From Blumeriella jaapii (Eukaryota; Ascomycota; Leotiomycetes; Helotiales; Drepanopezizaceae), in the NCBI GenBank assembly GCA_009599575.1, contig VWND01000005.1, forward strand, positions 248,001-312,000: 64,000 nucleotides of DNA, in the 5' to 3' direction. Positions 10,202-22,587 of this stretch are shown in pieces. Position numbers and translations under genes: made by a program. The notes below the pieces were generated by a model. The model worked only from the letters and a program-made list of their open reading frames with translations, searched no databases and was not told the DNA's origin. Position 1 is the stretch's first letter. Every line of letters starts with the position of its first letter.

Positions 10202-12353
10202 TCAAGACAAGCTCAAGAACAGAGCCGAAATGCCCGCCTTGTCGTGCCGCACGTACTTCCCCTTCCCCTTGTCGACCTCGTGGTAGCGATCCCAGAACCG
10301 GTTGTACAGCGGCTCGATCATCTTCTGTGCCTGCCGCCCCAGCATCTCGCGGACTTCGCGCTCCATACTCATAGCCTTGTGCTTCATGACCAGCTCGTCG
10401 AAACTCTGATTGAAGAGCGTGAATTTCTGCTTGATGGCATCCTTGTCCTTGCTGCTGAGGCCTTTCAGGATCGCAGCCGAGTCGATAGCGGCAGCGGCGG
10501 ATGCGGAAGGCGGGCGTTGGCCGCGGTTGGTGTACGTTACGTCCAAGAGGTGGGCGGACGGTTCGCGCCACGCCGAATTGTAGTAGGTGATCCCCGCCTT
10601 GCGCCATTTGTCAACATCGGCCATGCGGGATTGGAGGAGGAGTTGGAGTTCTGAGGTGCGGATCATGCGGTCGACGACCGTGGCATTGTTGGCGAGGAAG
10701 ACGCCGAGGGCGAACTTTCCGCCTTTGAGAAGCATTTTCGCCCTGGCCTCGAGCGAGCTGAGGAGAGTGTCGATTGTGTCCATGCTGTAATTAGCGAAGA
10801 TTTCCTTGCCATCGGCCCCTACATCGAAGGAATTCAAGGTTGGGATCTGGTCCATGGAGATGCTGGTTGCTGCGTTGGACCTCCAACCTTTATCGCCGAT
10901 CGAGACCATGAGGCTTGATATTGGGCGGAGAAATTCAACCATCGTCTGTAGCCGAGCCATGGTTTCAATGGTAATAGGTACGGTCGCAGCGTCTTGGGGT
11001 AAGCTTGGCAACGCGTTTATCCGGCGGCGTAGATCCTCAAGTAGCTCGGCGAGTGAAGCTTTCCCAGTCTCGCGAACAGGCTTTAGTGCTGCAGCGAGAG
11101 GGCTTCAACTCTCCTGTTCGACTCTCCATATTTGAAGCCAGATTCGAGATGATCTCGATGATCTCGTAGGCGAGACAACAATCGGTAGGCAAGTTGGCCT
11201 TGACATGTGAGTTCAACTCTCGGAGAGTCCTAGCGAGTTCGGAGATGGCTCCCTGGCAGCTTAGGTTCAATACTCGTCCCCACTCGTCTCTAGAGAACAA
11301 GCCACAGATGTTTTCATATTCTGCCACGAAAGCCCCCTCGATGCACATGGCATAGGTGCCTATGCCGTTTGTTCCTTGCCGATAGACAGCATCTGGGGCC
11401 TTCTTCCTCGTCATGTTGACCGATGCAGCCGCTAGATTTTGTAGCGTTGCTACAAGATATGGACCCCTGATGTTGGCATACCACTGTAACGCAGGCGAAT
11501 CTCGCGAGACGCCAGATTGGCGCGTCGCCGATACAATATACTGATTGATCATCCCCAAGCGACTCAATTTGTCCTGTGAAAGCGTCGGGAAAGGCTTTTC
11601 CTTTGTAAGAAAGAACAGAGGCTCGATCGGCTTGGAGTCTTCTTGGAGCAGCCTTTGGAAGTATTGCTCTAGTTGCTCGTTGCCGTACTTCAGCAGCTTG
11701 GAGAGATCTGCCACGGCTTGTTGGTTCGATCGCAGGTTGGTCTGCTTTAGGCCGGAAAGTGCCATGTTCACACGTTTGACGGAGCTCAGGAAGGAGGCGA
11801 TCCCGACCTTTTCAGGGCTGGAAAGGAGTCAATGTTGGTCCCCAGAGGAAATCGAGTAAGTGTACGGACCCTTTCCGAATCAGATCCTCCTCATTGCTCT
11901 GGATGTCCGAGGGCTGCCGGATCCTCTCAATCGCCGCAATCACCCCATCGATGTCTGCACAGAATCAGCGGGGTCCGTCGTCCAGCGAGGCCTGACTTGA
12001 ACGTACTTGTGCCCAGCACCTGCAACTTCTGCGTGTTCCCATAGATCGGTCCAATGGCTTCCTGCACACTCTTCCCACTCACCTCCAGCCTCGCCAACGA
12101 TGCCGCGAGTTTGGTGTTCAAAAGCCGCGTCTTCTCGAGGCGGCTGTTGAGGACCTGGGACACTTGTCAGCACGCCTGCCCGCCAGCGACACATCGATCA
12201 TGGCCACAATGCTCGTCGCACGCTTCTCGCAGAGAGTCTTACCTCGACCTCGGCCCTGGCCTCTTCGTCGGCAGCCTGTCTGGAGCCGAGACCGACGGCC
12301 ATCACGGAGTCCTGATACTTTGTCGACCAGACAGCGCGCGAGCTGCTTGCCAT
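10202..12353 (-). CDS. EXO70: exocyst complex component EXO70 (one-base frameshift)
   Basis: Four exons on the minus strand: 12353-12243, 12154-12007, 11954-11870 and 11817-10202. The N-terminus reads MASSSRAVWSTKYQDSV, then LNSRLEKTRLLNTKLAASL, then the RKGPEKVGIASFLSSVKR segment. The C-terminal exon carries the family landmarks DRMIRTSELQ and the ending KYVRHDKAGISALFLSLS. EXO70 binds PI(4,5)P2 and Rho GTPases and docks the exocyst at sites of polarised secretion. The last exon is broken by one extra base in the ggg at 11100-11102 (plus strand), which switches frame after residues GELKP. Removing it restores GELKP-LAAALKPVRETGKA and gives exactly 653 codons (652 residues), a normal length. 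No other lesion is seen, so an assembly error is more likely than a pseudogene. Confidence 0.9.
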
Positions 12354-13906
12354 CCTTTCACGGTCCCGGGACGACGAAGGCGGTGAGCGGTGAGTGGGTC
12401 TGGTCCGAAAGGGGGTATTTTGTATTCTCGGTTGAGGATGATGTGTAGATATGTCTGTACAGTGCTGTAGATGTCGACAAGCTCGAGATTCATGTGTGTA
12501 TGTACCACCTTTGTTTCATTTCGGCGTTCGGACGATCAGTAGTGTGAGGAAGTCCTGACTTGGTCAGAAGGACTTTATTTACGGGCACAAATGCTCTTGC
12601 CGTCCTATGCAGCAAACACATTCACTATTTCGGCTCGGAGCGTGTTACTGTAAGTAAGTTCTGTAAGAAAGTCCTGTAAGTAAGTGCTGTGAGCAAGTCC
12701 TGTGAGTAAGTCCTGTGAGTAAGTCCTGTGAGTAAGTCCTGTGAGGAAGTTCCGTAAGTAAGCCCCGTAAGTAAGTCCCATAAGTAAGTCCTGTAATTAG
12801 GTCCTGTAAGTCTTGTAAGCAAATACTATAAGTAATGTACTGCAGGTCCTATTGAAACCATAACCGACCGTCTTCCAAGATGTCAATACAGGTCGTGGCG
12901 GCAAATAGCCAATTTCATCCGTTGCCTAACATTCGAGGATTTCCGTTGTGGTGGGAGAATGTCCTTGGGACACAATGCAACACCACGATGCCGAGAAGGA
13001 GGCAGACAACCAGAGCTCTACATGACTTACTTACTGTACAGCTTGCTTGCCCTCTTTGCCTACCTTAGATAACCGACCGAACCTTTTCGTGGCCGGTTCA
13101 CGACCCAAACAGCAGTAATATCCTTGATTTGAGTCCAAGTGAATTCAACTCGGCAGCTTGTGAGCGCGACATGATGACAAGCAACAAGTCCAGTTAGGAG
13201 TTTACTGATGAAGCTACCGCAAAAGAGAGGCCGGTGCTCTATTAGCCATGTGGCAAGATCATAGAATACCTACTCTTCTCTTTCCTGTATCACAGAGGTA
13301 TACACATACTCTCCCTCCGGAGTAGCCTTAGCTCTTAGCTACATACAGTACCTCTGCCACAAAGTTTCGCGATAGGAAAAAAAGTACCGAACTTATCGAG
13401 AGAAGCATACCAATCAAAGTTGCTGTACAGTACAAAGTGCTGCACTGCAAATATTCGGTCAAGACGTAGAGTACTTCTTCGACAAGCAATTACATCGTTG
13501 TCAGTACTCACTCATTGGTCCACGGCCGTAATTGGTGTGGGAAAATCAAATGCGTCTCAAACGGTCCAAATTTCACGGTCCGCGGATTAAAATCCACCTC
13601 ATGGATTAGAACTTTGGCTTCCAAACACCCCAAATCCATCATCGAACGGCCTTTCGCCCTTTCAAATATCATCCAACATCATGCAAGTAGAAGGGAGAAA
13701 GCACTGTGCCATGAACGCCTCCTAAGCCTCGTCCATCCAAAATGTCGCGTTCGATGTTGCACGGCGCGTCGCCATTCTCCATGTGCAACATTCTCCCACA
13801 GCTCAAGGGCACAATACGCGCCAGGCCATGGCACAGAGAGAGACTGCATCCTTCGAGACCGCGCTCCCTGTTCACGAAGACGAAATCAAAGCCCAGCCGC
13901 TCGACG
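12354..13906. other. intergenic between divergent EXO70 and PLA2 genes
   Basis: About 1.5 kb carrying a diverged 13-bp tandem repeat (12648-12836) and copies of the TACTGTAC motif (near 12455, 13030 and 13425). No recognisable gene. It should contain both promoters. Confidence 0.5.
12648..12836. repeat. AAGTCCTGTGAGT minisatellite
   Basis: About 13 diverged tandem copies of a 13-bp unit close to aagtcctgtgagt. Copies in the middle are nearly identical, those at the ends more diverged, the usual pattern of a slippage or unequal-exchange array. Confidence 0.85.
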
Positions 13907-16287
13907 ATGGCGACGCGGTCAAGGAATGGCCTGGTTGGGGTTACCTTCGTGGTCCTTGCTGGAAGCTTGACATATCTCCTCTACCAAACGGACCAACTGC
14001 AGCCTCTCCCCCCGACCAAAAGACGCAGCGAGCTCCGCGCCGAACGAGAGAAGCGGCGGGCCGTGCAGCAGAGAAAGGAGGAGATCGCGAGGGAGGACAT
14101 CAGGACGTGGAAAGTTCTGCCTTTCCAGCAGGATGGCGAGCCCGCGGTGGGCGACTCCGCGTGGGGGAGCTTCACGACCAAATTCGCTGTCTTCTCGGCG
14201 ATCGCGAATCAGGAATGGGGCTCGATGACAGACACGATCTTGGACTTTGTCATGCCGGCCTGGGCGAAGGTGCTGCCGGACTACATTAGCAAGCTGCAGA
14301 AGGAGATGTCCATGGCGCCCGGCTCGTTAGCAGACGAAATCTGGCAGGAGGCGCAAGATCCATACATCAATCCGGAAATCGAGTACTCGGCAGCGGTGCG
14401 CGTCTCTTCGGAGCTATGCGACGAGGAGAAGGAGTTTTTGGAGAGGAGGAAACAGGCCACAAGAATTGCGTTGGCGAAGTACTTGGGCTTGCCGGTGGAG
14501 GATGTACATGCGGATGATGTTCCAACCATAGCTATGGTAGGCTCGGGGGGAGGGCTGAGAGCTTTGGTTGCTGGGACTGGATCGATGCTGGCCGCAGGCG
14601 AATCTGGGCTGTTCGACTGTGTGACATATACCGCGGGTGTCAGCGGTTCTTGCTGGCTGCAAGCTCTGTTCAACTCCTCGCTAGGTGGGCGAAGAATGGA
14701 CCGGATGGTCGATCATCTCAAGGCTAGGCTTGGAGTTCACATCGCCTACCCGCCAGTTGCACTTGCGGCTCTCAATTCCGCACCTACGAACAAGTTTCTC
14801 CTGAGTGGATTCGTGGAGAAACTCAAAGGAGACCCCAACTCAGACTTTGGCTTGGTGGATATCTATGGGCTGTTACTAGCAGCCAGGCTGCTCGTGCCCA
14901 AAGGAGAGGTCGGCGTCGATGACCGAGACTTGAAAATCTCCAACCAGCGTGATTACATCAAGCACGGCGAGCATCCAATGCCCATCTACACAGCAGTTCG
15001 TCACGAGATACCCATCATCGAAGAAGCTTCGGAAGAAGAAAAGATTGCGGACAAGCCGTCCGAAGAGACCAAGATCAAAGCCAAGAAGGAGGCGTGGTTT
15101 CAATGGTTCGAGATCTCACCATTTGAGATGTTCTGCGAGGAATTCGGGGCTGGCATCCCGACCTGGTCTATCGGGCGAAAGTTTGAGAACGGGAAAGATT
15201 TGCCTCACGATGATGATGGCAACAGAGTGCCCGAACTGCGGCTACCATTGCTTCTTGGTGTGTTTGGGAGTGCGTTTGTGCTACCCTCTCACATTACTAC
15301 AAAGAAGTCCGGCCCCTGCTCAGAGGTCTGGTAGGGTTTGGTGGCATCGATGGAATGATTGAAGGACGCAACGATGATCTGAGCAAAGTTCATCCCATCT
15401 TACCCGCCTCGATACCTAATTTTGCCTACAAAATGGAGGACAAGCTGCCCGAAACAGTCCCGGCGAGCGTCTTTCAGAGCCCGCATCTGCAACTCATGGA
15501 TGCTGGCATGTCCAACAACCTACCTATCTATCCTTTGCTCCGGCCGGGAAGAAATGTAGACATCTTGATTGCGTTCGATGCTTCCGCAGACATCAAGACC
15601 GAAAACTGGTTATCTGTGGCCGACGGATACGCACGTCAACGAAACATCGTAGGTTGGCCAATCGGGGCTGGCTGGCCCAAGCAAAGCGACACGGCCGAGA
15701 AGACTGCCGGCCAGCTTGAAGAGGCGCAAGCCACGACCGTCGCCGAAGCCGACTCCAAAATCGAAGACGCCAAAAAAGATCAGATCGAGCATGCCAAAGA
15801 CAACAAGAAAGACGGTACCAAGGTCACCAGCACCACCGGTGACGACGACAGCGCCGGCGACTTGGGACATTGCACCATCTGGATCGGTCGAACCGAAGAA
15901 CGGTCTTCCGAGCCCGAAGATGTCAAATCCAAAGCCGTGAAGGAAGACTGGGAAATGATGCAGCCCGATGCAGGCATCGCCGTCGTCTATTTCCCGTTCA
16001 TCAGCAACGAGAAGCTGCCCGGGGTGGACCCGGTGACGAGTGATTTCATGAGTACGTGGAACTTCGTCTACACTCCGGAGGAAATCGACAGCGTGGTAGC
16101 GCTGGCGCGGGCGAATTTCGAAGAAGGGAGGGAGAGGACGCGGAGGTGCGTAAGGGCTGTGTACGAGAGGAAGAAGAAGAGAAGGGAGGAGGCTGAGGGA
16201 AGGGAGAGGGAGGCGAGATGGAGGCGGAAAGTGAGGTTGGGGATTGTAGGGAAGAAGGGCGAGGGGGATCATTTCCACTTGACCTGA
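13907..16287 (+). CDS. cytosolic-type phospholipase A2, membrane-anchored (one-base frameshift)
   Basis: The start at 13907 (MATRSRNGLVGVTF) immediately precedes a single membrane segment, VTFVVLAGSLTYLLY; the frame is open further upstream without conserved sequence. The catalytic region has the glycine-rich oxyanion motif GSGGGLRAL, the nucleophile motif GVSGSCW (Ser about 246) and the catalytic Asp in LMDAGMSNNLP, in the order of the cPLA2/patatin-like catalytic domain. This family hydrolyses acyl esters of phospholipids; the anchor suggests an organelle or ER membrane. The frame breaks at the ttt at 15274-15276: one missing T. Restoring it joins GVFGSAF to CATLSHYYKEVRPLLRGL and gives 794 codons (793 residues). 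The C-terminus is Lys/Arg/Glu-rich. No other damage is visible, so the break is probably a consensus error. Confidence 0.87.
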
Positions 16288-18228
16288 GACGACGGGCTTC
16301 GAGAGTGTTGAACTGATGATGTTGCTGGACGTAGGCTGGGTCCAGCCTGGGGGTCCTTTGCAGGAGGGCTGCGGTCAGACCGCCTTTGCGCCGAACCGAG
16401 AACAACAAAGCCATCGCCTCGCGATTGAGAGAAAAGCATACAGGCCATCGAGCGGAAAAGGACGCATCGTCAAGAGGATTGTGAATTGTACGACGTCCCC
16501 GAAACTACCCTTGAAACCGATAAACACGTTATCAAGAGCTGTTACTGAGTTTCTCTCCATTGCAGCAGAGGGCGCTTGTTGCAACGGCCCGGAGCCGTAT
16601 CCGCTCGCTCGGCTGCGACTAGCGCTAGCAAAAGAACCGCCTACAACAGAATGAAATCGGAATTCCATGTCTGGATATGGATTCCTTTTCGGCTGTCATG
16701 TCGCTATGAGCAGATCATGATATTTCCTTTCCAATTTAAAAAATCAGTTAGAGAGGCATTTTATCCGCGACGGTGACTACCAGTATCAAAATCGGCCCAC
16801 GTCTCGAAGGGATGCGAAAAAGCCACCTGATGTCGGCGCAGATAGGCAAATACCTCTGTACTGCTGCGCAAGCTCATGATTACCCCGTTTGAGCCCTCAG
16901 TGTCTCATTTCACTTCCAGAAAAAGGCGAATCGTCGAGACGGGCTCCAGAAACCCCCGGGACTACCTCGAGATTGGGATTTGGAGGCCGCGTACGACGGA
17001 TGTGTCATCAAAATTTGATGGACTGTTTTCACGCTCACTCCCGACGTGTACATGTGCATGCATGCTTTTCGCCATGCTTTCTTCTCAGAGCCCGGCCGAG
17101 GAACGGAGCAAGGAGCATCGCGAGAGTCGGTGCTGCGAAACGAGGTGTTCGAAAGCTCTTGTGCGAGTCAACAGCCTCCTCCTTCCTAGCTCCGATTGGC
17201 CTTTCCCGTCTCTCCCTTTCTTTCTCCGTTCTTTTTCCATCTTTCTCTCTCTGCACGCTGAAGCTGACATCATGGTACGGAATTACATCATGACGGGCAC
17301 CTAGACAGCGTCTCGACAATTCATCGCTGGTCTGCAGGGGGTTGGAGACCTCTTGTGCGAGTCAACAGCCTCCTTCCTAGCTCCGATTGGCCTTTCCCGT
17401 CTCTCCCTTTCTTTGTCCGTCTTTTTTCCATCTTTCTCTCTCTGCACGCTGAAGCTGACATCATGCTACGGAATTACATCATGACGGGCACCTAGACAGC
17501 GTCTCGATAATTCATCGCTGGTCTGCAGGGGGAGGGTATCTTCAAATAGGCACGTGTGTTTATTTCGACACGAGCTCTGAAGACTGGCTTTACCGACCAG
17601 CGCCTGTCCGCTTTCTCCACGGCTCCTTGCGAGCTGCCTTGCAAGCCGCTTTGTGATATTTACAACACAGATAGTAAAACATTGCCGAGAGAGATTCCGG
17701 GTGCCTGAAGCCGAATTGAGATGACGTGGTACTGTGCAAAAAGGAATCCCCCGAAAACCCAGCATTGCTCTTACGCCAACCCGAGCCGGATGCCGGAACC
17801 CCATCTCACGCAAGCAAGCTAAGACCTAGCGCCAGACCCCCAATCAGTGAGTAAACGGATCCGGACATGTGGTGAAAGTCACGGGCACAGCGTCTCTCTA
17901 TCTATCCCGCCCGGGGTTGAAGGTCTGGGTGTGGGAATGAGGGCGCGCAAGAGGACCCGATGGGGGGGCTTTGGAATCAGAAGCGAGCTCCATCTCGGAA
18001 TCGCGTTGGGAATGACGATGCCCGAGCCTGCGTTCATGTTCTTCTCGAGTTCAAATACAAGTTCTCCTGCGTGACAGATGCATCGCGTGGCGCGAGTGGT
18101 GTCCATGCTAGTTACATCCGCGGGGAACGAGATTCCACGCATAGAGCTTCCGCACCAGGTACGTTCTCCGCCTCGAGCTCGGTACGCGGGGGTGGGTAGA
18201 GAGGGGTGGCTTCTGGTGATGGTGAGTC
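16288..18228. other. intergenic, with tandem 186-bp duplication
   Basis: About 1.9 kb between the converging PLA2 and small cysteine-rich genes. Apart from the tandem duplication at 17156-17532, small frames on both strands show nothing recognisable. Confidence 0.5.
17156..17532. repeat. tandem direct duplication of a 186-bp segment
   Basis: Copy 1 is 17156-17341 and copy 2 is 17350-17532, separated by 8 bp. Both run from ctcttgtgcgagtcaacag to tcgctggtctgcaggggg. They differ by one 3-bp cct deletion and a handful of substitutions. Each copy contains a polypyrimidine stretch followed by two atcatg motifs. No gene is evident across either copy. Confidence 0.9.
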
Positions 18229-18390
18229 TCAGAGGCAATCCGTGTTCTCGCACCAGCCGCAGAGCTCGTGGTGCCCGTACTGCTCTTCCTTGCAGCAGTA
18301 CCCGCAGCAGTGGTCTGCGAGCGGCTCGGGGGCCGTGGGGGCTGCGGAGAGGATGGGGGCCGTGTTGGCGGATGCTGGTTGGCGACACAT
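18229..18390 (-). CDS. small cysteine-rich protein, 53 residues, unknown function
   Basis: A single-exon frame on the minus strand from the ATG at 18390 to a TGA at 18231-18229. The protein starts MCRQPASANTAP. An Ala/Pro-rich first half is followed by a compact cysteine-rich second half: HCCGYCC at residues 27-33, then CGWC at 44-47 and Cys52 as the second-last residue. There are eight Cys in 53 residues, plus three His. The spacing CCxxCC-x10-CxxC-x4-C suggests a metal-binding or disulfide-knotted peptide. No secretion signal is present, so an intracellular metal-binding role (metallothionein-like or a small zinc ribbon) is more likely than an effector. The 5' flank is CA/CT-rich like many fungal leaders. 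Two other frames are also open here, so transcription needs confirmation. The family is not recognised. Confidence 0.5.
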   Translation of the reverse strand: MCRQPASANTAPILSAAPTAPEPLADHCCGYCCKEEQYGHHELCGWCENTDCL

Positions 18391-21028
18391 GGTTGGTGTG
18401 GAAGTCGGATTGGGTGGTAATGAAGTGGGTGCGTTGGTTGGTGCTGGCTGAGGTGAAGAAGAAGAGAGTTGCAGCGTGCTTGTGAATGAATGGTAGAGTG
18501 AGCTGGTGCTGAAGTGATAAGGCTGGTGCTGGAGTGATCAGGGGCCAGACACAGATGGTCGGAGGTGTTGAATGGTGGCCTAGGAGTGATAGCTGTTGGG
18601 AAACGCCGTCTATAAGTAGATCGAGGAGATGGCTCCAGTATATTCGGCCTCGAAAGATTGCCTGGGAGGCGTCGTCTGTCTTTTCCTTCTCCCAGACAAG
18701 CTGTCTCAAATCCTGCTTGGACATCAAGACTCGGAGGTTTCATCGCCGACATCTGTGATCGGTCTGCATGTCAGCTACTCCATTCAATTTCCAGATAGTG
18801 GGAACTCGGATGTCACCTCATAGCAATACTGCTTTCCGTTCTCACATCCCGTTCCGTTTCAGAAGAGCACATGGTAAACGGCCCAGCATGCAGCATCGGG
18901 AGATCATCTTCGGGCTGATGATGACCAAAGTCTCATGCCGCCTTGTGATAGTGCCCAGAGCTGCGGGTCGGCGGCGTCCTATGATGGGGATATTCTCCGG
19001 CAGACGGACATTAGAGTGACAGGAGAATGAAACGAGGATGGCCAAGTGATGAGGATAGGCGAGCCTGCCGAGAGGATTCCGGCATTTTTCTTGCTGTCTC
19101 GGAGAAGAACGAAATGAGGCCGATCAACAGACAATTGAAATTGAAGAGCTGGGCGTGACAGACGCTCCAAGCTCGGGTAGAGTTGCCCAAGACGACGAGC
19201 GTCGGCTGGGGTCAGAAGAAAGTCGATATGTCATATGTTGGAGAGGACGGCCACACGGAAATCGAAGACAGCGAGGTGTGATCATGGACAGAGAAAATTA
19301 GGATCGCCAAATGGCACCGTATTGCCATGTGTGCCCGGTCCTTTGGTGCAATGTGAACATCACATGCGTAGTTGCTCCTGAGACGCTGACATGCATTCAT
19401 TCCAGGACAACACAGGTCACGCCTTGTCCATTCCGGGGGAAACATGGGCAGGGACAGTGAGTGGTGAGCACCGTTCCTTTCCCCTCTTTTGGGTCAGTGA
19501 TCGAAGAACATTGGAAGTTGTCGGTGCAATCCTGGCTGGGCGGCTGACGACGGTGACTGTACGGGCGTCATACAGCATAGCATGGCTGCGGGCTGAATAT
19601 GCAATTTTGCCTGAAAATCTTGCGATTCAGCCTCGACAGTGAGAGACTTCACCCGCTGTAGTACAGGGCCGGTAGACAAGCTGCTGGGCTTGACCACGAC
19701 TAGCGTTAGCGATGTGGTGTTGCAAAGAGAAGTGCCTCTGAGCTGGTGCTAGTGTATCCTGACACGCTGATAGAATCCAGTTATCACGGCGGAGTGGCCG
19801 GACCACGGATGAACCAGATCGTCGTTGTGGTCGTCGTCGTCGTCGTCGCCGCCGCCGCCGCCGCTGCCGCTCCGACCCTGAACTGTTACTGCAGAAAAAG
19901 CAGGTGTACCGGGTGTCTCACATCAGCCGCAAGCTAGTCCATCTCCGTGAACGAATGGGTCCCGTTCAGTAAGTACATGAGCACAATTCACACCTTATCA
20001 GATGGCGAACGTCCTGGTGTCGTGATTGCCGCCTCGGGGTGTCCCGCTCTGTTGACCATCAATACTTACCACTTACATCATTGGTGCACCGGCTCTTGTC
20101 AAGTAGCATTCTTAGTAAGACGAGTGTGGTCTCATCGTAAGATAGTCTTTTCTTTCTTGGCCAGGTTTCAACTGGCATGGTGGAGCGTCCACATACATGC
20201 GCTCGAATCAAACCTCACAGACAATCCTCTGACATTCTTGACAGAACACACGCTAGATTCGATATCTGCGGCACTCGTAGACGAAGCGATAGCCCTGTGA
20301 ACGCCTTAGCTAGACACGGACCTGGCTCGAAGGCGAGATGAAGATACTGTGCACATCTTCATAGGAGGGTCAAATGTGTACATGGCGATCATGCAGAGCC
20401 GGCATCTTCTGGAAACGATCCACGGAGAATCATGGTACCAACATACTAATCCCCTTCTTTACCTGCTTGCCAAGCGCCCGCCTGTCCTGGAAGTTAATGC
20501 GCAATTGCGACGAGGGGATGCTTCGTTAGAGAGGTGGGTCGACTGCTCAAGGCATGACTGCGGATCAACATGCAGCTTCCGGATCTCCGCTCCTGGTAAC
20601 CTCGCTCCCTCTCGCTGGGACATACCAGTTTAACCCTAGTCTTTACCTTGGCACATCTACAACTTCGGCCTCTTGGCTTTTCTCCCCGGCGAGCCGTTCA
20701 GTTTTCAGTTTTCGAGCCAAGAAGCCAGTACAGCAAGGACGCATTGCTCCTCGCTTAGCTGCTCCGCATAAACAGGGAAGACTGGTCAACTGAATTTAAA
20801 CGTCTGGCAAAGAAATCACCGCCAATGGAACCGCTCTCCGTAGGAACAGGCGTCAAGTTCTGTAATGGGTGATGTTTGTTCAGTGTCATCACGGTCATGG
20901 TGCTTATGGCTCACTGGAAAGGCTCTACCGAGCTTCAACTCTAGCTAAAACCACGACACCAAAATAGACCCGACAATCTACCAACATAACATAAATACAG
21001 ATGCCCCGCGAGCTCAGCAGTAGCTCTT
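18391..21028. other. intergenic between the small Cys-rich gene and terpene synthase
   Basis: About 2.6 kb with no supported gene. It includes a GTC/GCC microsatellite. Small frames at 19391-19642 and 19947-20300 have no recognisable content. Confidence 0.5.
19820..19870. repeat. GTC/GCC trinucleotide microsatellite
   Basis: Consecutive gtc then gcc triplets, which would translate as Val and Ala runs. It is simple repeat, not a gene. Confidence 0.85.
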
Positions 21029-22587
21029 CTAAAATTTGAGGGTGAAGGTCCCATTTCGTTGATCTATCGATCCAAGACCATATCTGCCGGTGCAGAGGCT
21101 CCAGCTGAAGTTGCCTACCCAACAGTCTCTGCATCCGTTGATAAAAGTGTAAAGATCCTTGTCTGAATACCCGGTAGTGTTCGGACTTGATAGGATCTTC
21201 TCGACTTCGGCATCGAATCGAGCTACGGCGGCGAGGAGATCGGTGTGAGCTTGGTCGATAGCCTGTTGCACGCCGCCGTAGACGGGAGTCGAGAGAGGGA
21301 TCAGAGAGTCGATGCAGCCTTGTACTATTTCCTTCTTCAGGGAAAGTATGTCGTTTACTCTGTCGGTTTCGGTTGTGGTTAGCAAGTGCCTTTCTGCTTT
21401 CGATCGGCGTAGCTTGGCTTACATGACGACGATGATGTTCGTCTCGTCAGACAGAGTCTTGAGCGCGGGGTTGTTGGTCGAACGACATGGTACTTTGATC
21501 TTGTTTGTAAATCTTGAGTCTACTTAGTAGACGATCTCTGTGTTTTCATCCTCGCACTTACTCGATTGTTGCTAGGCAAGCGGCAACAGCACTCGTGCCC
21601 ATCCGTACCTCCCAATACTCTTCTAGAGTCGGTATCCGGTTTTCGAGATGGAATCTTTGCTCCGTCTCGGTCGCGCTGATGTAGAATTCTAAGTCATCAA
21701 AGAAGTTTTGGCGTTGTTCTGCGCTTTGGTAAGCATTCTGTTTTGGTTCTCCGTCAAGTTCCACAAAGCTCTTACCCAAGGTATAAGCGGCTCTGAGCTC
21801 ATCACCAATGACCCTGAAACTCTCGATTATTGGATGCGACACAGACGAGGGGCTCTTCTCTACGGGTTTCATCCTCAGGCTCCGTCGAGCAACTGCCTTG
21901 AGTTGCTCTCCGATGCCTTTGCAGTGCGCGACAAAACCACCAAGATCGCCAGATTTGGCCTTCTTTTGGAAGCGCAAGCTAAGCAAATACCCGAGGTTCG
22001 ACTGCAACTGCTGACCGAAAGCGTGAAAACGGTCAACCATGGAGTACGTGACGACAGTCGAGGATTCCTCGGGTGTGCTGAGGCCGAGTGTGTCTGCAAG
22101 AAACCGAGCGGTCTCCTTGCGATATCTCTGAGCGGCTTCGAAGTTGTCTGCGTACTCGCCCGTCGGTTCATCAAGAGCATCATCCCACAGGAAGAGCCAC
22201 AGGGCGAGGAAACAGACTATCCGCAGCTCGTTGAAATCCGCATGAGGCCACCACTTGTCTCAGTCAGTATTGGTGCTTGCCGAGCTCCATTCCGAACCTC
22301 TCAACACGCGACTTACGTTTGAAGCAAACAATGCAAAGTCTGCTGCCTTTAACTTTTCAAGTCTCTTTTCGTTCGACACCAAGCTACACACTTCGTCAGA
22401 TCAAGCCCACTGGCATACCCGAAAACCTGCTGACGAACCTTTCCAGTCTTTTGTTTACCAGAGGCACCAGAGCCCGATAATTTGGGTTTAACTCGCCGGT
22501 ATACTGTGTAAAAATGGGCCTCAGATCCGGAATCTGCACGGTGCGGCCTCGGATGCTATCGAGAAGTTGCTGTCGCTGATCTTCCAT
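21029..22587 (-). CDS. class I sesquiterpene synthase (terpene cyclase)
   Basis: Five exons on the minus strand: 22587-22427, 22383-22317, 22253-21562, 21512-21423 and 21359-21029, giving 446 residues with every junction in phase. The protein has all class I terpene synthase landmarks in order: entry motif VQIPDLRP near the start, the Asp-rich motif WDDALDE (D100-D104), the pyrophosphate-sensor Arg in YWEVRMGT, the NSE motif NDILSLKKE (339-347) and the C-terminal Arg-Tyr pair in CTGRYG (429-430). The layout fits fungal trans-type cyclases of the presilphiperfolanol/koraiol synthase group, which ionise farnesyl diphosphate with Mg2+. The product cannot be told from sequence. The first intron uses a less usual donor, GTTTTC; a nearby GTATGC would break the frame. 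The gene is intact and diverges from the P450 at 24369. Confidence 0.88.

Noticed and set aside
11037..11103. An intron explaining the EXO70 frame change
   Set aside because: Any GT..AG pair of the needed length modulus would remove the conserved CLAYEIIEIISN or ELKP segments; a one-base insertion is the simpler reading.
12648..12836. CRISPR-like array
   Set aside because: Units of 13 bp are directly adjacent with no unique spacers; this is a minisatellite in a eukaryotic genome.
13742..13906. 55-codon upstream extension of the PLA2 frame
   Set aside because: No conserved or targeting features; the ATG at 13907 directly precedes the membrane anchor.
16316..16654. 112-codon plus-strand frame after PLA2
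   Set aside because: No recognisable domain, and several overlapping frames are equally open.
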